A program made the position numbers and the translations under genes. The notes beneath the pieces were generated by a model. The model ran no database searches and was not told the DNA's origin. It worked only from the letters and a program-made list of their open reading frames with translations. From the NCBI GenBank assembly GCA_003162115.1, contig PMMV01000009.1, positions 42,297-58,720 on the forward strand: a DNA stretch of 16,424 nucleotides. Direction: 5' to 3'. Shown here piece by piece: positions 1-7,275 of this stretch. Source of the stretch: Methanobacterium sp. (GTDB lineage: Archaea > Methanobacteriota > Methanobacteria > Methanobacteriales > Methanobacteriaceae). Numbering within the stretch: the stretch's first letter is position 1; each line of letters begins with the position of its first letter.

Positions 1-114
1 AAATCCTTGAAATGCATAGAAGGAATACCTGTAGTACATAATTGGGAGATAAAGGAAATGAAAAACTCAAAAGAGTTTTTAAGTGTTGTAAGGGAACGCA
101 GAGACTGTAACTGA
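1..114 (+). CDS. 3' end of an unidentified protein (partial)
   Basis: An open frame enters from the left edge in phase 1 and ends at a TGA at 112-114, giving the last 37 residues. It contains the segment GIPVVHNWEIKEM and a basic end (VVRERRDCN). I do not recognise the family from this fragment. It converges on the minus-strand gene that ends at 346. The alternative is a chance open frame at the edge, but the balanced composition and the lack of any other gene here favour a real C terminus. Confidence 0.5.
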   Translation, partial: KSLKCIEGIPVVHNWEIKEMKNSKEFLSVVRERRDCN

Positions 115-345
115 AAAAACTTTAATAATTATTCCTTGATTAATATAAAAAATTAATAATTCAAATATCCTATTTAATCTATTACTTGGTTTCAAATTTT
201 ATTTAAAATAATCTTGTTAATTTATCAACCAAATTTATTAATTCTTTTTCAATGTTTTTTGTTACCATACTACTTTCACATTTCTATAGAATCCAATGCA
301 ATAAATTACGACTTAAGGAAGAAATATAAACGGGTAAATGTGAGT
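115..345. other. convergent AT-rich intergenic region
   Basis: These 231 bases separate two convergent genes. They are very AT-rich, with scattered short A and T runs and no open frame, tRNA-like fold or repeat that I can support. No long oligo-T run stands out as a terminator for either gene. Confidence 0.5.
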
Positions 346-1095
346 CTATTGTGAAGCTAATAAATTGAATGTTTCATTAGCCTCTTCTACAGAGGCAATT
401 CCAAGAGCTACACCATCGGCATATTCCACTGTTTTAAGATAATCAAAGGCTTCTTGAGGTTTAAGTATTCCTGCTGCCAGAACTTTTTTGGCAATAACAG
501 TTTTGTCAAGACTTTTGATGATAAAATCGAGTTTCATTCTTTCATCAGATCCATAGGTATCACAGTCCATTAGATATCCTAGTTTGTTTACGGGAATCAT
601 ATACATATCAAATAGATCCAGTACCGGAGATTCCAGAAGACTTGAAGACGTTGAAAATGGCATGTGAGTTACAAGACCTGGAATCGCATTTTCATCTTTT
701 ATAGCCTGAAGTTTTTCAGCAATAAAATTCCATTCCTTTTTATCGGTTATATTAGCATGAAGGAGCATCGAGCTGGCTTCAAGATCAGAAAAAAGTTGAA
801 TATCTTCCATTTCATTATTCGCTCTAACAGTCCCAATCACTTCCATTGAATAACCTGATTCTAAAGCCCATTCAAGTGCTTCCACAACGGGGGGATATGG
901 TATTACCTGGATTCCATTTATACCCATTTCATATGTTTTTTTTATTATTTTAAGTATATTTTCAGGATTGTTATACAGGTCAAGCTGGTATAGTCTGGCC
1001 CGGTGCCCGAACTGGGCTGCTGCTATAAATGGGGAAGTTCCAAGAAGTATTCTTGGTATTTCCTTCTCTGAAATTTTTATTTTACCATCAAACAT
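346..1095 (-). CDS. uncharacterised TIM-barrel-like protein (distant aldo/keto-reductase resemblance)
   Basis: A protein of 249 residues, function unknown. The N-terminal IPRILLGTSPF and the C-terminal stretch around ADGVALGIASVEEANETF resemble the first strand and the cofactor-side end of aldo/keto-reductase-type barrels. Alternating strand/helix segments (INGIQVIPYP, SYSMEVIGTV, KTVIAKKVLAAG) fit a (beta/alpha)8 fold. I cannot point to the Asp-Tyr-Lys-His tetrad of aldo/keto reductases, so the activity is open. The frame extends to a TTG at 1119, but that would overlap the upstream gene. The ATG at 1095 is better because GGAG (inside the end of the upstream gene, at its stop codon) lies 7 bases before it. 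The start is 4 bases after the UPF0145 stop, so the two are translationally linked in one operon. Confidence 0.6.
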   Translation of the reverse strand: MFDGKIKISEKEIPRILLGTSPFIAAAQFGHRARLYQLDLYNNPENILKIIKKTYEMGINGIQVIPYPPVVEALEWALESGYSMEVIGTVRANNEMEDIQLFSDLEASSMLLHANITDKKEWNFIAEKLQAIKDENAIPGLVTHMPFSTSSSLLESPVLDLFDMYMIPVNKLGYLMDCDTYGSDERMKLDFIIKSLDKTVIAKKVLAAGILKPQEAFDYLKTVEYADGVALGIASVEEANETFNLLASQ

Positions 1096-1099
1096 CCAT

Positions 1100-1441
1100 T
1101 TACTCCACTGGTTGAGCAACTACGGCGGTACCATATGCTAAAATTTCTTGCATTATATCTGAAATTGCATCAGAATCAAAACGTGCACTTATTATTGCGT
1201 TTGCACCCATTTCTTGTGCATGTTCAATACATCTTTCTAGGGCTTCATTTCTTGACTGTTGCATCATTTGAACGTACTCTTTTATTTCTCCACCAAACAT
1301 AGAACGTATTCCTGCACCTATTTGTCCACCAACGCCTCTGCTTCGTACAGTTAGTCCATATACAAATCCTTTTGTCTCTAAAATCTCGTATCCTGGCACA
1401 TAATTTGAGCTCACAATTATAAATTCATCAACTGAAACCAA
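1100..1441 (-). CDS. UPF0145 / YbjQ family protein
   Basis: A protein of 113 residues matching the YbjQ/UPF0145 (DUF74) family, usually about 105 residues long and known as small oligomeric domains without a settled function (sometimes called heavy-metal-binding). Hallmarks visible here are VSSNYVPGYEI near the N terminus, the glycine-rich RGVGGQIGAGIRSMFGGEI, the helix with NEALERCIEHAQEMGANAI, and the final strand AYGTAVVAQP. The start is TTG at 1441: a near-perfect Shine-Dalgarno, GGAGGTG (complement of 1447-1453), sits 5 bases before it, and the product then begins where the family begins. The frame stays open to 1534, but the extra 31 residues look unlike the family and have no ribosome site. 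It is the first gene of an operon with the TIM-barrel-like gene. Confidence 0.85.
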   Translation of the reverse strand: MVSVDEFIIVSSNYVPGYEILETKGFVYGLTVRSRGVGGQIGAGIRSMFGGEIKEYVQMMQQSRNEALERCIEHAQEMGANAIISARFDSDAISDIMQEILAYGTAVVAQPVE

Positions 1442-1773
1442 GCTAACACCTCCATATTCACCCTTTGCAGAGCTTAAATTCCTATATATTTTGAACTTTT
1501 TTTGTTGTTGATATATTTTCCTATGATAATCCAATTCATAATTAAATAATATAATTAATAGGTGAACTGATTAATTTAATAACTCCAGCTCTTAGAATAT
1601 AAAAATTAATTTATATTATCAAATTGATGATATTCAAAAAAAATTTAACATTTGAATTCAAAAATCAAAATCATAATAGAATTTTATAAATGGAAGTTCT
1701 CCTATAAATTTAAACTCATTCCACTTCATTGTACTATTACAAGAAATATAACGAGAACTGGAGCTGGTAAAAA
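1442..1773. promoter_or_regulatory. divergent promoter region between UPF0145 operon and serA
   Basis: These 332 bases carry no gene and lie between two divergent starts. For serA, TATA-like boxes are TTTATAAAT at 1683-1691 and TATAAATT at 1703-1710; the second would give a leader of about 45 bases. For the minus-strand operon, an AT-only stretch around 1540-1558 could be the TATA element, with a leader of about 90 bases, and the strong Shine-Dalgarno is the complement of 1447-1453. These assignments rest on position and composition only. Confidence 0.4.
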
Positions 1774-3351
1774 ATGGATAAAAAAGTACTTATCGCTGAT
1801 CAAATAAACGAAAAGGGAATAAATGAGCTCACTGATATTGCGGAAGTTGTTACTAACTTTACAATATCAAAAGAAGAACTTGTAGATGTTATTAAAGATT
1901 TTGATGCCATTATTGTGAGGAGCCGAACCAAGGTTACTCGCGAGGTAATAGAAGCATCCAATAAACTGAAGATAATCGCACGGGCTGGAGTAGGTGTAGA
2001 CAATGTTGATGTTCAAGCTGCTACTGAACGTGGTGTAATGGTTATAAACGCACCTGAATCAACTTCAATAACTGTTGCTGAACATACTATGGGTTTAATA
2101 TTAGCACTTTCACGTAAGATAGCCATCGCAGACAGTTCAGTTAAAAATGGAAAATGGGAAAAGAGCAAATTCATGGGTATAGAGCTTAATGGCAAAATTC
2201 TTGGTGTAATTGGCATGGGACGAATTGGAAGTCAGGTTGTAACCCGTTCAAAGGCATTTGGAATGGAAACAATTGTATATGATCCTTACATAACCGAAAA
2301 AACAGCTTCAGACTTAGGTGTGACTGTAGTTGACTTTGAAACCCTTATTAAGAAATCTGATGTATTGACCATCCACGTTCCCCTGACATCAGAAACTAAA
2401 TATCTAATACGCAGTAAACAACTTGAAATGATGAAAGAGAACGCGTTTCTAGTAAACTGTGCCCGGGGGGGTATCATTAAGGAGGATGATCTTTACGAAG
2501 CACTTTCAACCGGTAAAATACGAGGAGCTGGGCTTGATGTTTTTGAAAATGAACCTCCAGAAAACAGTCCACTTTTGGAACTTGATAATGTGGTATTGAC
2601 TCCACATATTGCTGCATCAACATCAGAAGCACAAAGAGACGCTGCAATAATCGTTGCAAATGAGATAAAAAAGGTTTTTAAAGGGCAATCTCCAAAGAAT
2701 GTAATTAACATGCCTGTACTCGACCCTGAAACGTTTAGTACAATAAAACCATACTTCGAACTAATAGAAAAAATTGGTAAATTCATGATACAGACGGCCA
2801 AGGGTAATATCAATGAAATAAATGTTACATACTGTGGTGATCTTTCAGAATTTACGAAACATGATATTTTAACACGAATGATACTTCAAGAGGTTTTAAA
2901 TCCAATATTAACGGAGCCAGTCAACTTAGTGAATGCTACATCTGTAGCTGAAAACAGGGGAATAATAGTTACAGAAGGAAAGAGATGTGATGCTAAGGGT
3001 TACAAAAGCCTTATAAAAGTTGAAATGAAGTCTGACAATAATGATGTGAGTGTAGAAGGTATATTCACTCAGAAACCGAAGATAGTGAACATCAATGGAT
3101 ACAAAGTTGATGTTGAAACAGAGGGAACAATGCTCATATGCAAGTACAGGGATAAACCGGGAATAATCGGTGCTATAGGTACGAAAATTGGAGAACACGG
3201 TATTAACATAGCTAAGATGCAGGTAGGAAGGAAAGAACTTGGTGGGGAAGCCGTTATGGTACTTAAAGTAGACCAACATGTACCGGAGTTTGTTATATTG
3301 GACATTAAAAAGCTTGAAGACGTCCACGATGCTGTGGCAGTTAATCTTTAG
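1774..3351 (+). CDS. serA: D-3-phosphoglycerate dehydrogenase
   Basis: Cytosolic NAD-dependent oxidation of 3-phosphoglycerate to 3-phosphohydroxypyruvate, the first step of serine synthesis. The 525-residue length is that of the long (type I) enzyme. The D-isomer dehydrogenase core spans about 1-310, with the NAD-binding GMGRIG near 147-152. The catalytic Arg (NCARGG, about 231), Glu (ENEPPE, about 260) and His (LTPHIAAS, about 278) are all present. An intervening ASB-type domain covers about 320-445 and a C-terminal ACT domain about 453-525 ([11 protein letters not shown], then [12 protein letters not shown]). The ACT domain implies allosteric control, probably by serine. ATG at 1774 follows GGAG/GGT (1760-1768). 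It stands alone on the + strand and is followed by an oligo-T stretch. Confidence 0.97.
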   Translation: MDKKVLIADQINEKGINELTDIAEVVTNFTISKEELVDVIKDFDAIIVRSRTKVTREVIEASNKLKIIARAGVGVDNVDVQAATERGVMVINAPESTSITVAEHTMGLILALSRKIAIADSSVKNGKWEKSKFMGIELNGKILGVIGMGRIGSQVVTRSKAFGMETIVYDPYITEKTASDLGVTVVDFETLIKKSDVLTIHVPLTSETKYLIRSKQLEMMKENAFLVNCARGGIIKEDDLYEALSTGKIRGAGLDVFENEPPENSPLLELDNVVLTPHIAASTSEAQRDAAIIVANEIKKVFKGQSPKNVINMPVLDPETFSTIKPYFELIEKIGKFMIQTAKGNINEINVTYCGDLSEFTKHDILTRMILQEVLNPILTEPVNLVNATSVAENRGIIVTEGKRCDAKGYKSLIKVEMKSDNNDVSVEGIFTQKPKIVNINGYKVDVETEGTMLICKYRDKPGIIGAIGTKIGEHGINIAKMQVGRKELGGEAVMVLKVDQHVPEFVILDIKKLEDVHDAVAVNL

Positions 3352-3362
3352 GCTTATTTCTA

Positions 3363-3369
3363 TTTTTTT
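3363..3369 (+). terminator. oligo-T terminator after serA
   Basis: A run of seven T residues starts 12 bases after the serA stop, within a pyrimidine-rich stretch. Archaeal RNA polymerase terminates at such runs without a required hairpin. It lies in the 54-base gap where serA and the minus-strand JAMM gene converge. Confidence 0.5.
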
Positions 3370-3405
3370 AACCGTTTAAGTTAAGGAAAAATAAGATATA
3401 ATTAT

Positions 3406-3807
3406 TCATACTATGGTATAATCCACTAATTCTCCAAAACTATTATAAGCACGTATACTATCGTCGTTGTAGGGTTGTGCAATAATAATATGGAAATAGC
3501 CTCTTTTTGCAAAGAACTGCAGATCTGCACCTGAAGGTTCTGCACTATACCCAGGATGGCTGTGAACAGAACCCACAGCATCTGATAACATGGGCATCAT
3601 GAAAATTTCCATAACAGCACCTGATTCAGAAGCAGCCCCTGGAAGGAAGATAAGTCCATTTATTTTTAAAACACTTTTTTCAACTTTTCCTTGAAGCATA
3701 GCACTGAATTCTATTGGATAAGACTCTTTTGCAATATCCTCTATTTCCTCAACTAACTCATGATCTATTTGTATTCCTGTAAATTTCTTCTTTCCAAGTC
3801 CAAACAT
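3406..3807 (-). CDS. JAMM/MPN (Mov34/PAD-1) metalloprotease-like protein
   Basis: A 133-residue single-domain protein with the complete JAMM zinc motif: Glu33 (YPIEFSAML), then His82-x-His84-Pro (GSVHSHPGYS), Ser92 and Asp95 (PSGADL). In other members this motif cleaves isopeptide or thiocarboxylate-type bonds at the C terminus of ubiquitin-like proteins (SAMPs in archaea, ThiS/MoaD-like sulfur carriers, or free amide/cysteine substrates). Nothing here tells which. No ubiquitin-like or E1-like gene is beside it in the window. An AAAGGA lies 8 bases before the ATG at 3807, and a TATA-like AATATAA (about 3831-3837) suggests its own promoter 58 bases after thg1. Function beyond 'probable JAMM metallopeptidase' is inference. 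Confidence 0.88.
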   Translation of the reverse strand: MFGLGKKKFTGIQIDHELVEEIEDIAKESYPIEFSAMLQGKVEKSVLKINGLIFLPGAASESGAVMEIFMMPMLSDAVGSVHSHPGYSAEPSGADLQFFAKRGYFHIIIAQPYNDDSIRAYNSFGELVDYTIV

Positions 3808-3865
3808 TTTAAGGGTCCTTTGATTTTTTTAATATAACTTTTAATAGTTAATGTAGTATATTGAA

Positions 3866-4609
3866 TTATGGAGTATTGCGGAAAAACTTCTCATCAAATA
3901 AAGGCAGCTCCCAATCTTTGTAAATTCTTAAACGATTTGAAGTCACATTTTCTTTATTTATAGGGTTGTAGCCTTTAATTAAGATATTTTTTCTATATAA
4001 CCCAATGCCCCTTTTCTGCCAGGAAGGAACTTCTGTCATATTTAATCCTCTTTCAAACAGAATTTCGTGCAGTTCGCTGCTTTTCTTTTTATTTAAGATT
4101 TCAACAGCACGTGATTTACCAAACTCTTCCCTTAGTTTCCAGTAACTATATCCATTCAGGCAATTCCTCCAAGCTTCATTCTGTCTATTTTTAAAGTATT
4201 CAACCACACCTAGGTCTGAAAGAGGGATCACTCTTGAATCGAATGAAACAGGTTTTAAATTAGGCGGATCCACTTTAGGAAAATATTTGGAATATTTAAG
4301 TATATTTTTTGTGAATGAACCAGCAATGAAACTAGCAAATACTGAATTTAATTTTTCAACACGTCCATTAAATGGTATTTCAGACATCAGTATGTTGATC
4401 TCATCAGAGAAGGTGAAAATAAAATGAGGACTGAATTCCATAAAAAACTCTGCACACGTATCGATCATCAAATTCGCAAAGTTTTCATCGTAGGGTCTTT
4501 CAAGTTCAAATTCATCGGATAAAGTGGAAAAATTTCTTCCATCTGCTCTTATAACAATTTTTGAACCACATGGTACCTTTAAATATGAAAATATCTCGCA
4601 TTCCTTCAT
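3866..4609 (-). CDS. thg1: tRNA(His) guanylyltransferase (Thg1 family)
   Basis: A 247-residue Thg1-family enzyme. The family adds nucleotides to the 5' end of tRNA in the 3'-5' direction. Archaeal members add G-1 to tRNA-His in a template-dependent way and can repair 5'-truncated tRNAs. The polymerase-like metal-binding residues are present: Asp23 in RADGRNF, and Asp69-Glu70 in FTFSDEIN. The family segments around NRQNEAWRNCLNGYSYW and the C-terminal WQKRGIGLYRK are also visible. Length is normal for an archaeal Thg1. The ATG at 4609 has only a weak GGT upstream; TATA-like sequences at 4641-4660 imply a very short leader. Other RNA genes in the window are compatible with this role but are not in the same operon. 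Confidence 0.95.
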   Translation of the reverse strand: MKECEIFSYLKVPCGSKIVIRADGRNFSTLSDEFELERPYDENFANLMIDTCAEFFMEFSPHFIFTFSDEINILMSEIPFNGRVEKLNSVFASFIAGSFTKNILKYSKYFPKVDPPNLKPVSFDSRVIPLSDLGVVEYFKNRQNEAWRNCLNGYSYWKLREEFGKSRAVEILNKKKSSELHEILFERGLNMTEVPSWQKRGIGLYRKNILIKGYNPINKENVTSNRLRIYKDWELPLFDEKFFRNTP

Positions 4610-4640
4610 GTTTAAACCATTTTAAAATCAATTTTTTTTC

Positions 4641-4660
4641 TAATTATATCAAAATTATAG
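4641..4660 (-). promoter_or_regulatory. candidate TATA boxes for thg1 (short leader)
   Basis: On the minus strand CTATAATTTT (4651-4660) and ATATAATTA (4641-4649) lie about 36-47 bases before the thg1 ATG. With the usual TATA-to-start distance the mRNA would begin about 10-20 bases before the ATG. This suits the weak Shine-Dalgarno of this gene. Based on sequence only. Confidence 0.35.
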
Positions 4661-4734
4661 TGTTAGGGACATAAATAAATTCAGAGTAAATCAAAATTAG
4701 TTAGATGATTAGTTTATTTTGAAGAATAACCAGA

Positions 4735-5499
4735 TCATGTCCCTATTCTTAAAGTTTCATTCAAACTTTTTAATAGTTTAATAGCAGAATAGGCGGCCAT
4801 AACACTTGTCTTGGGGTTTATAGAACACCTAATATTTTGAGTTATAGTAGTGATCTCCCCGAAATCACCAACAACATGTACTTCGTGCATATTCCTGTCA
4901 ACGGTAGGATCTGCTATTATTTTAACATCAACTTCCCTTCCACAAGCAAGACTAAGGGCTGCTGCAACATTTATATTCATTGGGAACTTCAAAACAGCAT
5001 CTCCAGCTTTTCCCTCGTAGAGTATGGTCTCCTCGTCAGCTGAAACACCAAGAGAACGGGGAGGTTTACGGGTTATTAGCGTTGCGCTTTCAATTTTACC
5101 AATTGAAGCAGCTTTGATCCCATCAATTCCAACTATTGCTCCGGATGGTGCATAAATTTTCGCATTGTTTTTGAATGCAATATTTTTTAGTTCCTCTCTG
5201 AGTTTAGGATCCATAAGAGCCCCTATACTCATTATAATAATATCAATACCATGTTCAAGGACTTGAGGCACTGTTTCCGAAACTGCTTGAGGTGAGGCGG
5301 CCTCAATTACAAGGTCGACTTTGTCCAACATGTTCTTTATATCAAGAATCACTGTGCCGTCAACTTGGGATGCCAAGTTTTCAGCCCTTTCCATGTCCCT
5401 ATCATAAAAAAATTTTAGATCAACACCAAGCTTTCCTTCAACTGCAAAATTAGTTATTATATTAGCTATGGCGCCGCATCCGAGGATCCCTACATTCAT
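4735..5499 (-). CDS. nadX: L-aspartate dehydrogenase
   Basis: A 254-residue NAD(P)-dependent L-aspartate dehydrogenase. It makes iminoaspartate, which quinolinate synthase (NadA) and NadC convert towards NAD; in methanogens it replaces L-aspartate oxidase NadB. The N-terminal Rossmann motif GILGCGAIA (4-12) binds the dinucleotide. The family segments [15 protein letters not shown] (about 117-131), [15 protein letters not shown] (about 171-185), and [20 protein letters not shown] (about 196-215, containing the conserved His region) are all present, and the length is typical. A GGA lies in ATAGGAAAAAATT before the ATG at 5499. The gene follows the PRC-barrel gene by only 9 bases, so they are probably co-transcribed. 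nadA and nadC are not in the window. Confidence 0.95.
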   Translation of the reverse strand: MNVGILGCGAIANIITNFAVEGKLGVDLKFFYDRDMERAENLASQVDGTVILDIKNMLDKVDLVIEAASPQAVSETVPQVLEHGIDIIIMSIGALMDPKLREELKNIAFKNNAKIYAPSGAIVGIDGIKAASIGKIESATLITRKPPRSLGVSADEETILYEGKAGDAVLKFPMNINVAAALSLACGREVDVKIIADPTVDRNMHEVHVVGDFGEITTITQNIRCSINPKTSVMAAYSAIKLLKSLNETLRIGT

Positions 5500-5508
5500 A
5501 ATTTTTTC

Positions 5509-5832
5509 CTATAATTGTGGGTTAACAGGGGTTTCCACTATTTCAGGACTTATTAATAAAATATCCCCAACAGCTTGAACTCGTTCGTAGGGTATTTCTA
5601 AACTTCCTTCCTCTTTAAGAGGTCGAATTTCATCTCCCTCAGGAACTATTCGTATGCTCGTTTTTATGACATCTTTTAATCCAACACTTTTTTTATCCGC
5701 TTTTATAGCCGTTGTCTTTAAGATGGATACCCTGCCCTTCTTAATGTTCAAAACAACGTCATGAACCCTTCCAACGTATTTTCCGCGTGTTGTGTACACA
5801 TCTAAATTGTACAGGCTTGATAAATCTACCAT
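5509..5832 (-). CDS. PRC-barrel domain protein
   Basis: A 107-residue protein with a PRC-barrel fold, a small beta barrel also found in RimM and in the photosynthetic reaction centre H subunit. Visible family features are the N-terminal strand VYTTRGKYVGRVHDVVLNIKKG, with its 'G...G.V.DV.L....G' pattern, and the later PYERVQAVGDILLI. Archaeal single-domain members have no established role. A GTG nine bases upstream (5841) is also in frame but overlaps the ribosome site AGGTGGT, which lies 4 bases before the ATG at 5832, so the ATG is the better start. It is the first gene of an operon with nadX and is preceded by a structured leader. Confidence 0.85.
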   Translation of the reverse strand: MVDLSSLYNLDVYTTRGKYVGRVHDVVLNIKKGRVSILKTTAIKADKKSVGLKDVIKTSIRIVPEGDEIRPLKEEGSLEIPYERVQAVGDILLISPEIVETPVNPQL

Positions 5833-5853
5833 TATTACCACCTATCCTTTACT

Positions 5854-5884
5854 ATGACAAGTTCCTCCTAAAGAAGATTGTCAT
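5854..5884 (-). promoter_or_regulatory. leader hairpin with a perfect AGGAGG in its loop, upstream of PRC-nadX
   Basis: A 7-base inverted repeat, ATGACAA (5854-5860) and TTGTCAT (5878-5884), encloses a 17-base loop. On the minus (mRNA) strand the loop contains AGGAGG, the strongest possible Shine-Dalgarno, yet no ATG or GTG follows at the right distance; only TTG-TCA-TAG starts 3 bases later. The true site for the PRC gene (AGGTGG) lies about 30 bases further down. The pairing and the motif are seen directly; a regulatory role is inference. Confidence 0.4.
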
Positions 5885-5940
5885 TTTATCTTTCATTCTC
5901 TCAATCAATTTCACAAACTAATATAAATTTAAATCCCTCT

Positions 5941-5948
5941 ATATACTT
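5941..5948 (-). promoter_or_regulatory. candidate TATA box for PRC-nadX operon
   Basis: The minus strand reads TTTAAGTATATAGAGG across about 5939-5954, a good archaeal TATA element. Transcription would begin near 5918-5922, giving a leader of roughly 85-90 bases that includes the hairpin with the AGGAGG loop. The rest of the 241-base gap up to 6073 is AT-rich with nothing else I can name. Confidence 0.4.
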
Positions 5949-6073
5949 AAACCTTACGACCATCGAGTCAATAATCACATTTTCAGCACTTAATACATAA
6001 AAAATTAAGTATTTTTATTGCATAATTAATGATTTTCTGGTTGAATAATTTAAATTTGAAATATTGTAACCAA

Positions 6074-6259
6074 TTAAGATATATTTTTTTTAAAGTATAT
6101 GCAGTGAACAGGATTTCCGGGGCCTTTGGGATGCCTGCAAGATATGTTTAATTGTTTCATTTCGTTGATAACAACTTCACATTTGAATAGACATTCATAA
6201 CATCTGTCTGAGCAGGAAATTACTTCATATTCGTATTTATCAGTATCATATTTTTTCAT
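6074..6259 (-). CDS. small six-cysteine protein, unknown function
   Basis: A 61-residue protein that I do not recognise. Six cysteines (16, 20, 23, 27, 41, 53) form a CX3CX2CX3C cluster (CSDRCYECLFKC) followed by CRHPKGPGNPVHC. The His residues at 43 and 52 add possible ligands. This suggests a zinc- or iron-sulfur-binding mini-domain. A ribosome-site-like GGATAGGT ends 7 bases before the ATG at 6259, supporting expression. It stands alone, convergent with nothing close and divergent from the tRNA-binding gene. With so many Cys codons in a 33%-GC-like background a chance frame is unlikely, though no homology could be tested. Confidence 0.65.
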   Translation of the reverse strand: MKKYDTDKYEYEVISCSDRCYECLFKCEVVINEMKQLNISCRHPKGPGNPVHCIYFKKNIS

Positions 6260-6488
6260 TAACTTACCTATCCATATTCAAATATGAATTCTTACATCTT
6301 CTTACAAACTATCCTATTGAAATTTTTTAAGTTATTAAATATTTCGTAGAAAAGATAATTTAAAATACATTCTATAGCTCTATATATTCTATAAAAAAAT
6401 TTGTTGTAATTTAATAAATTGAGTTTTGGAATCTTTTTTATAACAGTTCATAATCATTTATCTTTTAAATTATTAATCAGGTGAAAAA

Positions 6489-7202
6489 ATGTGGGATACG
6501 AGTAAGGATTACAGATTACATGTTTTAGAGAAATCAGTTGAACTATTTATAAAAACAGCCGAAGGTGCTAATCTAAAGGGCATATGGAATAAAAAGAAGT
6601 GTTTAACCTCTGCTAGGGCTATGTTACCTGAAATACAGGTTATGTACTTTTCTTACATGGAACCTGCAGATCTTGCTAATTCTCCCCAGATAAACGATCT
6701 GAAAGAAAGGGTTAAGGATATAATCAATGCTCTTGGAGGAGAAAGATGGCACCTTCAATTTCTAAAACTCGTGAACAAGGCTGAGAAAGAAAAACTTGAA
6801 GAGTCTATTGCTAAAATGAAATTCGTTCTTAACACCATTTCCACAGTTGACAAGCGACTTTCACTTGGACCAATAAATGACCCAGTTATAGGGATAGATA
6901 TTAAAACAGGAGAAATAGTTAGCATTCAGAAGATGGATAAACTTTTAGTATGCAATGTAAACTTCGGAAACAAGGCAATAACAGTTGTTACCAACGATTT
7001 AACAGTTAAAGAAGGTAATCGGGTTGCTGTAGCAATGTTACCTCCATCGGTGTTTATGGGTGTCACAAGTGAAGGAATGTTCCTTGGAGCTGGTGATGGG
7101 GTACTTAAAGATGTTGAGGGAAGTTTAGGAGATATGCCTCATGGAATTACACTGAATTCACTTAATGAAACACGAAACTTAGTAGAAACTTTTTTAAAAT
7201 AG
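6489..7202 (+). CDS. tRNA-binding (EMAP II-like OB-fold) domain protein
   Basis: A 237-residue protein. The C-terminal part, about 145-237, looks like the tRNA-binding OB fold (Trbp111/EMAP II/MetRS C-terminal type): [20 protein letters not shown], then [26 protein letters not shown]. The N-terminal 130 residues are mainly helical ([32 protein letters not shown]) and carry [23 protein letters not shown] do not recognise that part. The protein may act as a tRNA chaperone or as a tethering partner of an aminoacyl-tRNA synthetase. GGTGA (6480-6484) precedes the ATG at 6489 by 4 bases. No synthetase gene is adjacent. Overall fold class is likely; exact partner unknown. Confidence 0.82.
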   Translation: MWDTSKDYRLHVLEKSVELFIKTAEGANLKGIWNKKKCLTSARAMLPEIQVMYFSYMEPADLANSPQINDLKERVKDIINALGGERWHLQFLKLVNKAEKEKLEESIAKMKFVLNTISTVDKRLSLGPINDPVIGIDIKTGEIVSIQKMDKLLVCNVNFGNKAITVVTNDLTVKEGNRVAVAMLPPSVFMGVTSEGMFLGAGDGVLKDVEGSLGDMPHGITLNSLNETRNLVETFLK

Positions 7203-7247
7203 AAATTAATTCTCACATATATAATTTCTTCAATAATAGAAAAAAAA

Positions 7248-7254
7248 TTATATT
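7248..7254 (+). promoter_or_regulatory. candidate TATA box giving a leaderless mRNA for the MBL gene
   Basis: TTATATT, preceded by an A-rich stretch (7240-7247) that could serve as BRE, is centred about 25 bases before the ATG at 7276. There is no Shine-Dalgarno in the bases before that ATG (AATACAAAAGAAACC). The combination suggests a leaderless or nearly leaderless transcript. Confidence 0.35.
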
Positions 7255-7275
7255 AAGATTAATACAAAAGAAACC

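Noticed and set aside
121..170. Short AT-only palindromes after the first gene
   Set aside because: Strings such as AATAATTATT arise by chance in such AT-rich DNA; no GC-containing stem or long T run supports a terminator.
1585..1767. CCAGCTC (1585-1591) and its complement GAGCTGG (1761-1767) flanking the serA promoter region
   Set aside because: A 7-base match about 170 bases apart is easily chance, and the second copy overlaps the serA ribosome site.
2926..3327. A 133-codon minus-strand frame inside serA
   Set aside because: It lies antisense to the ACT-domain end of serA, which is intact, and its product shows no recognisable feature.
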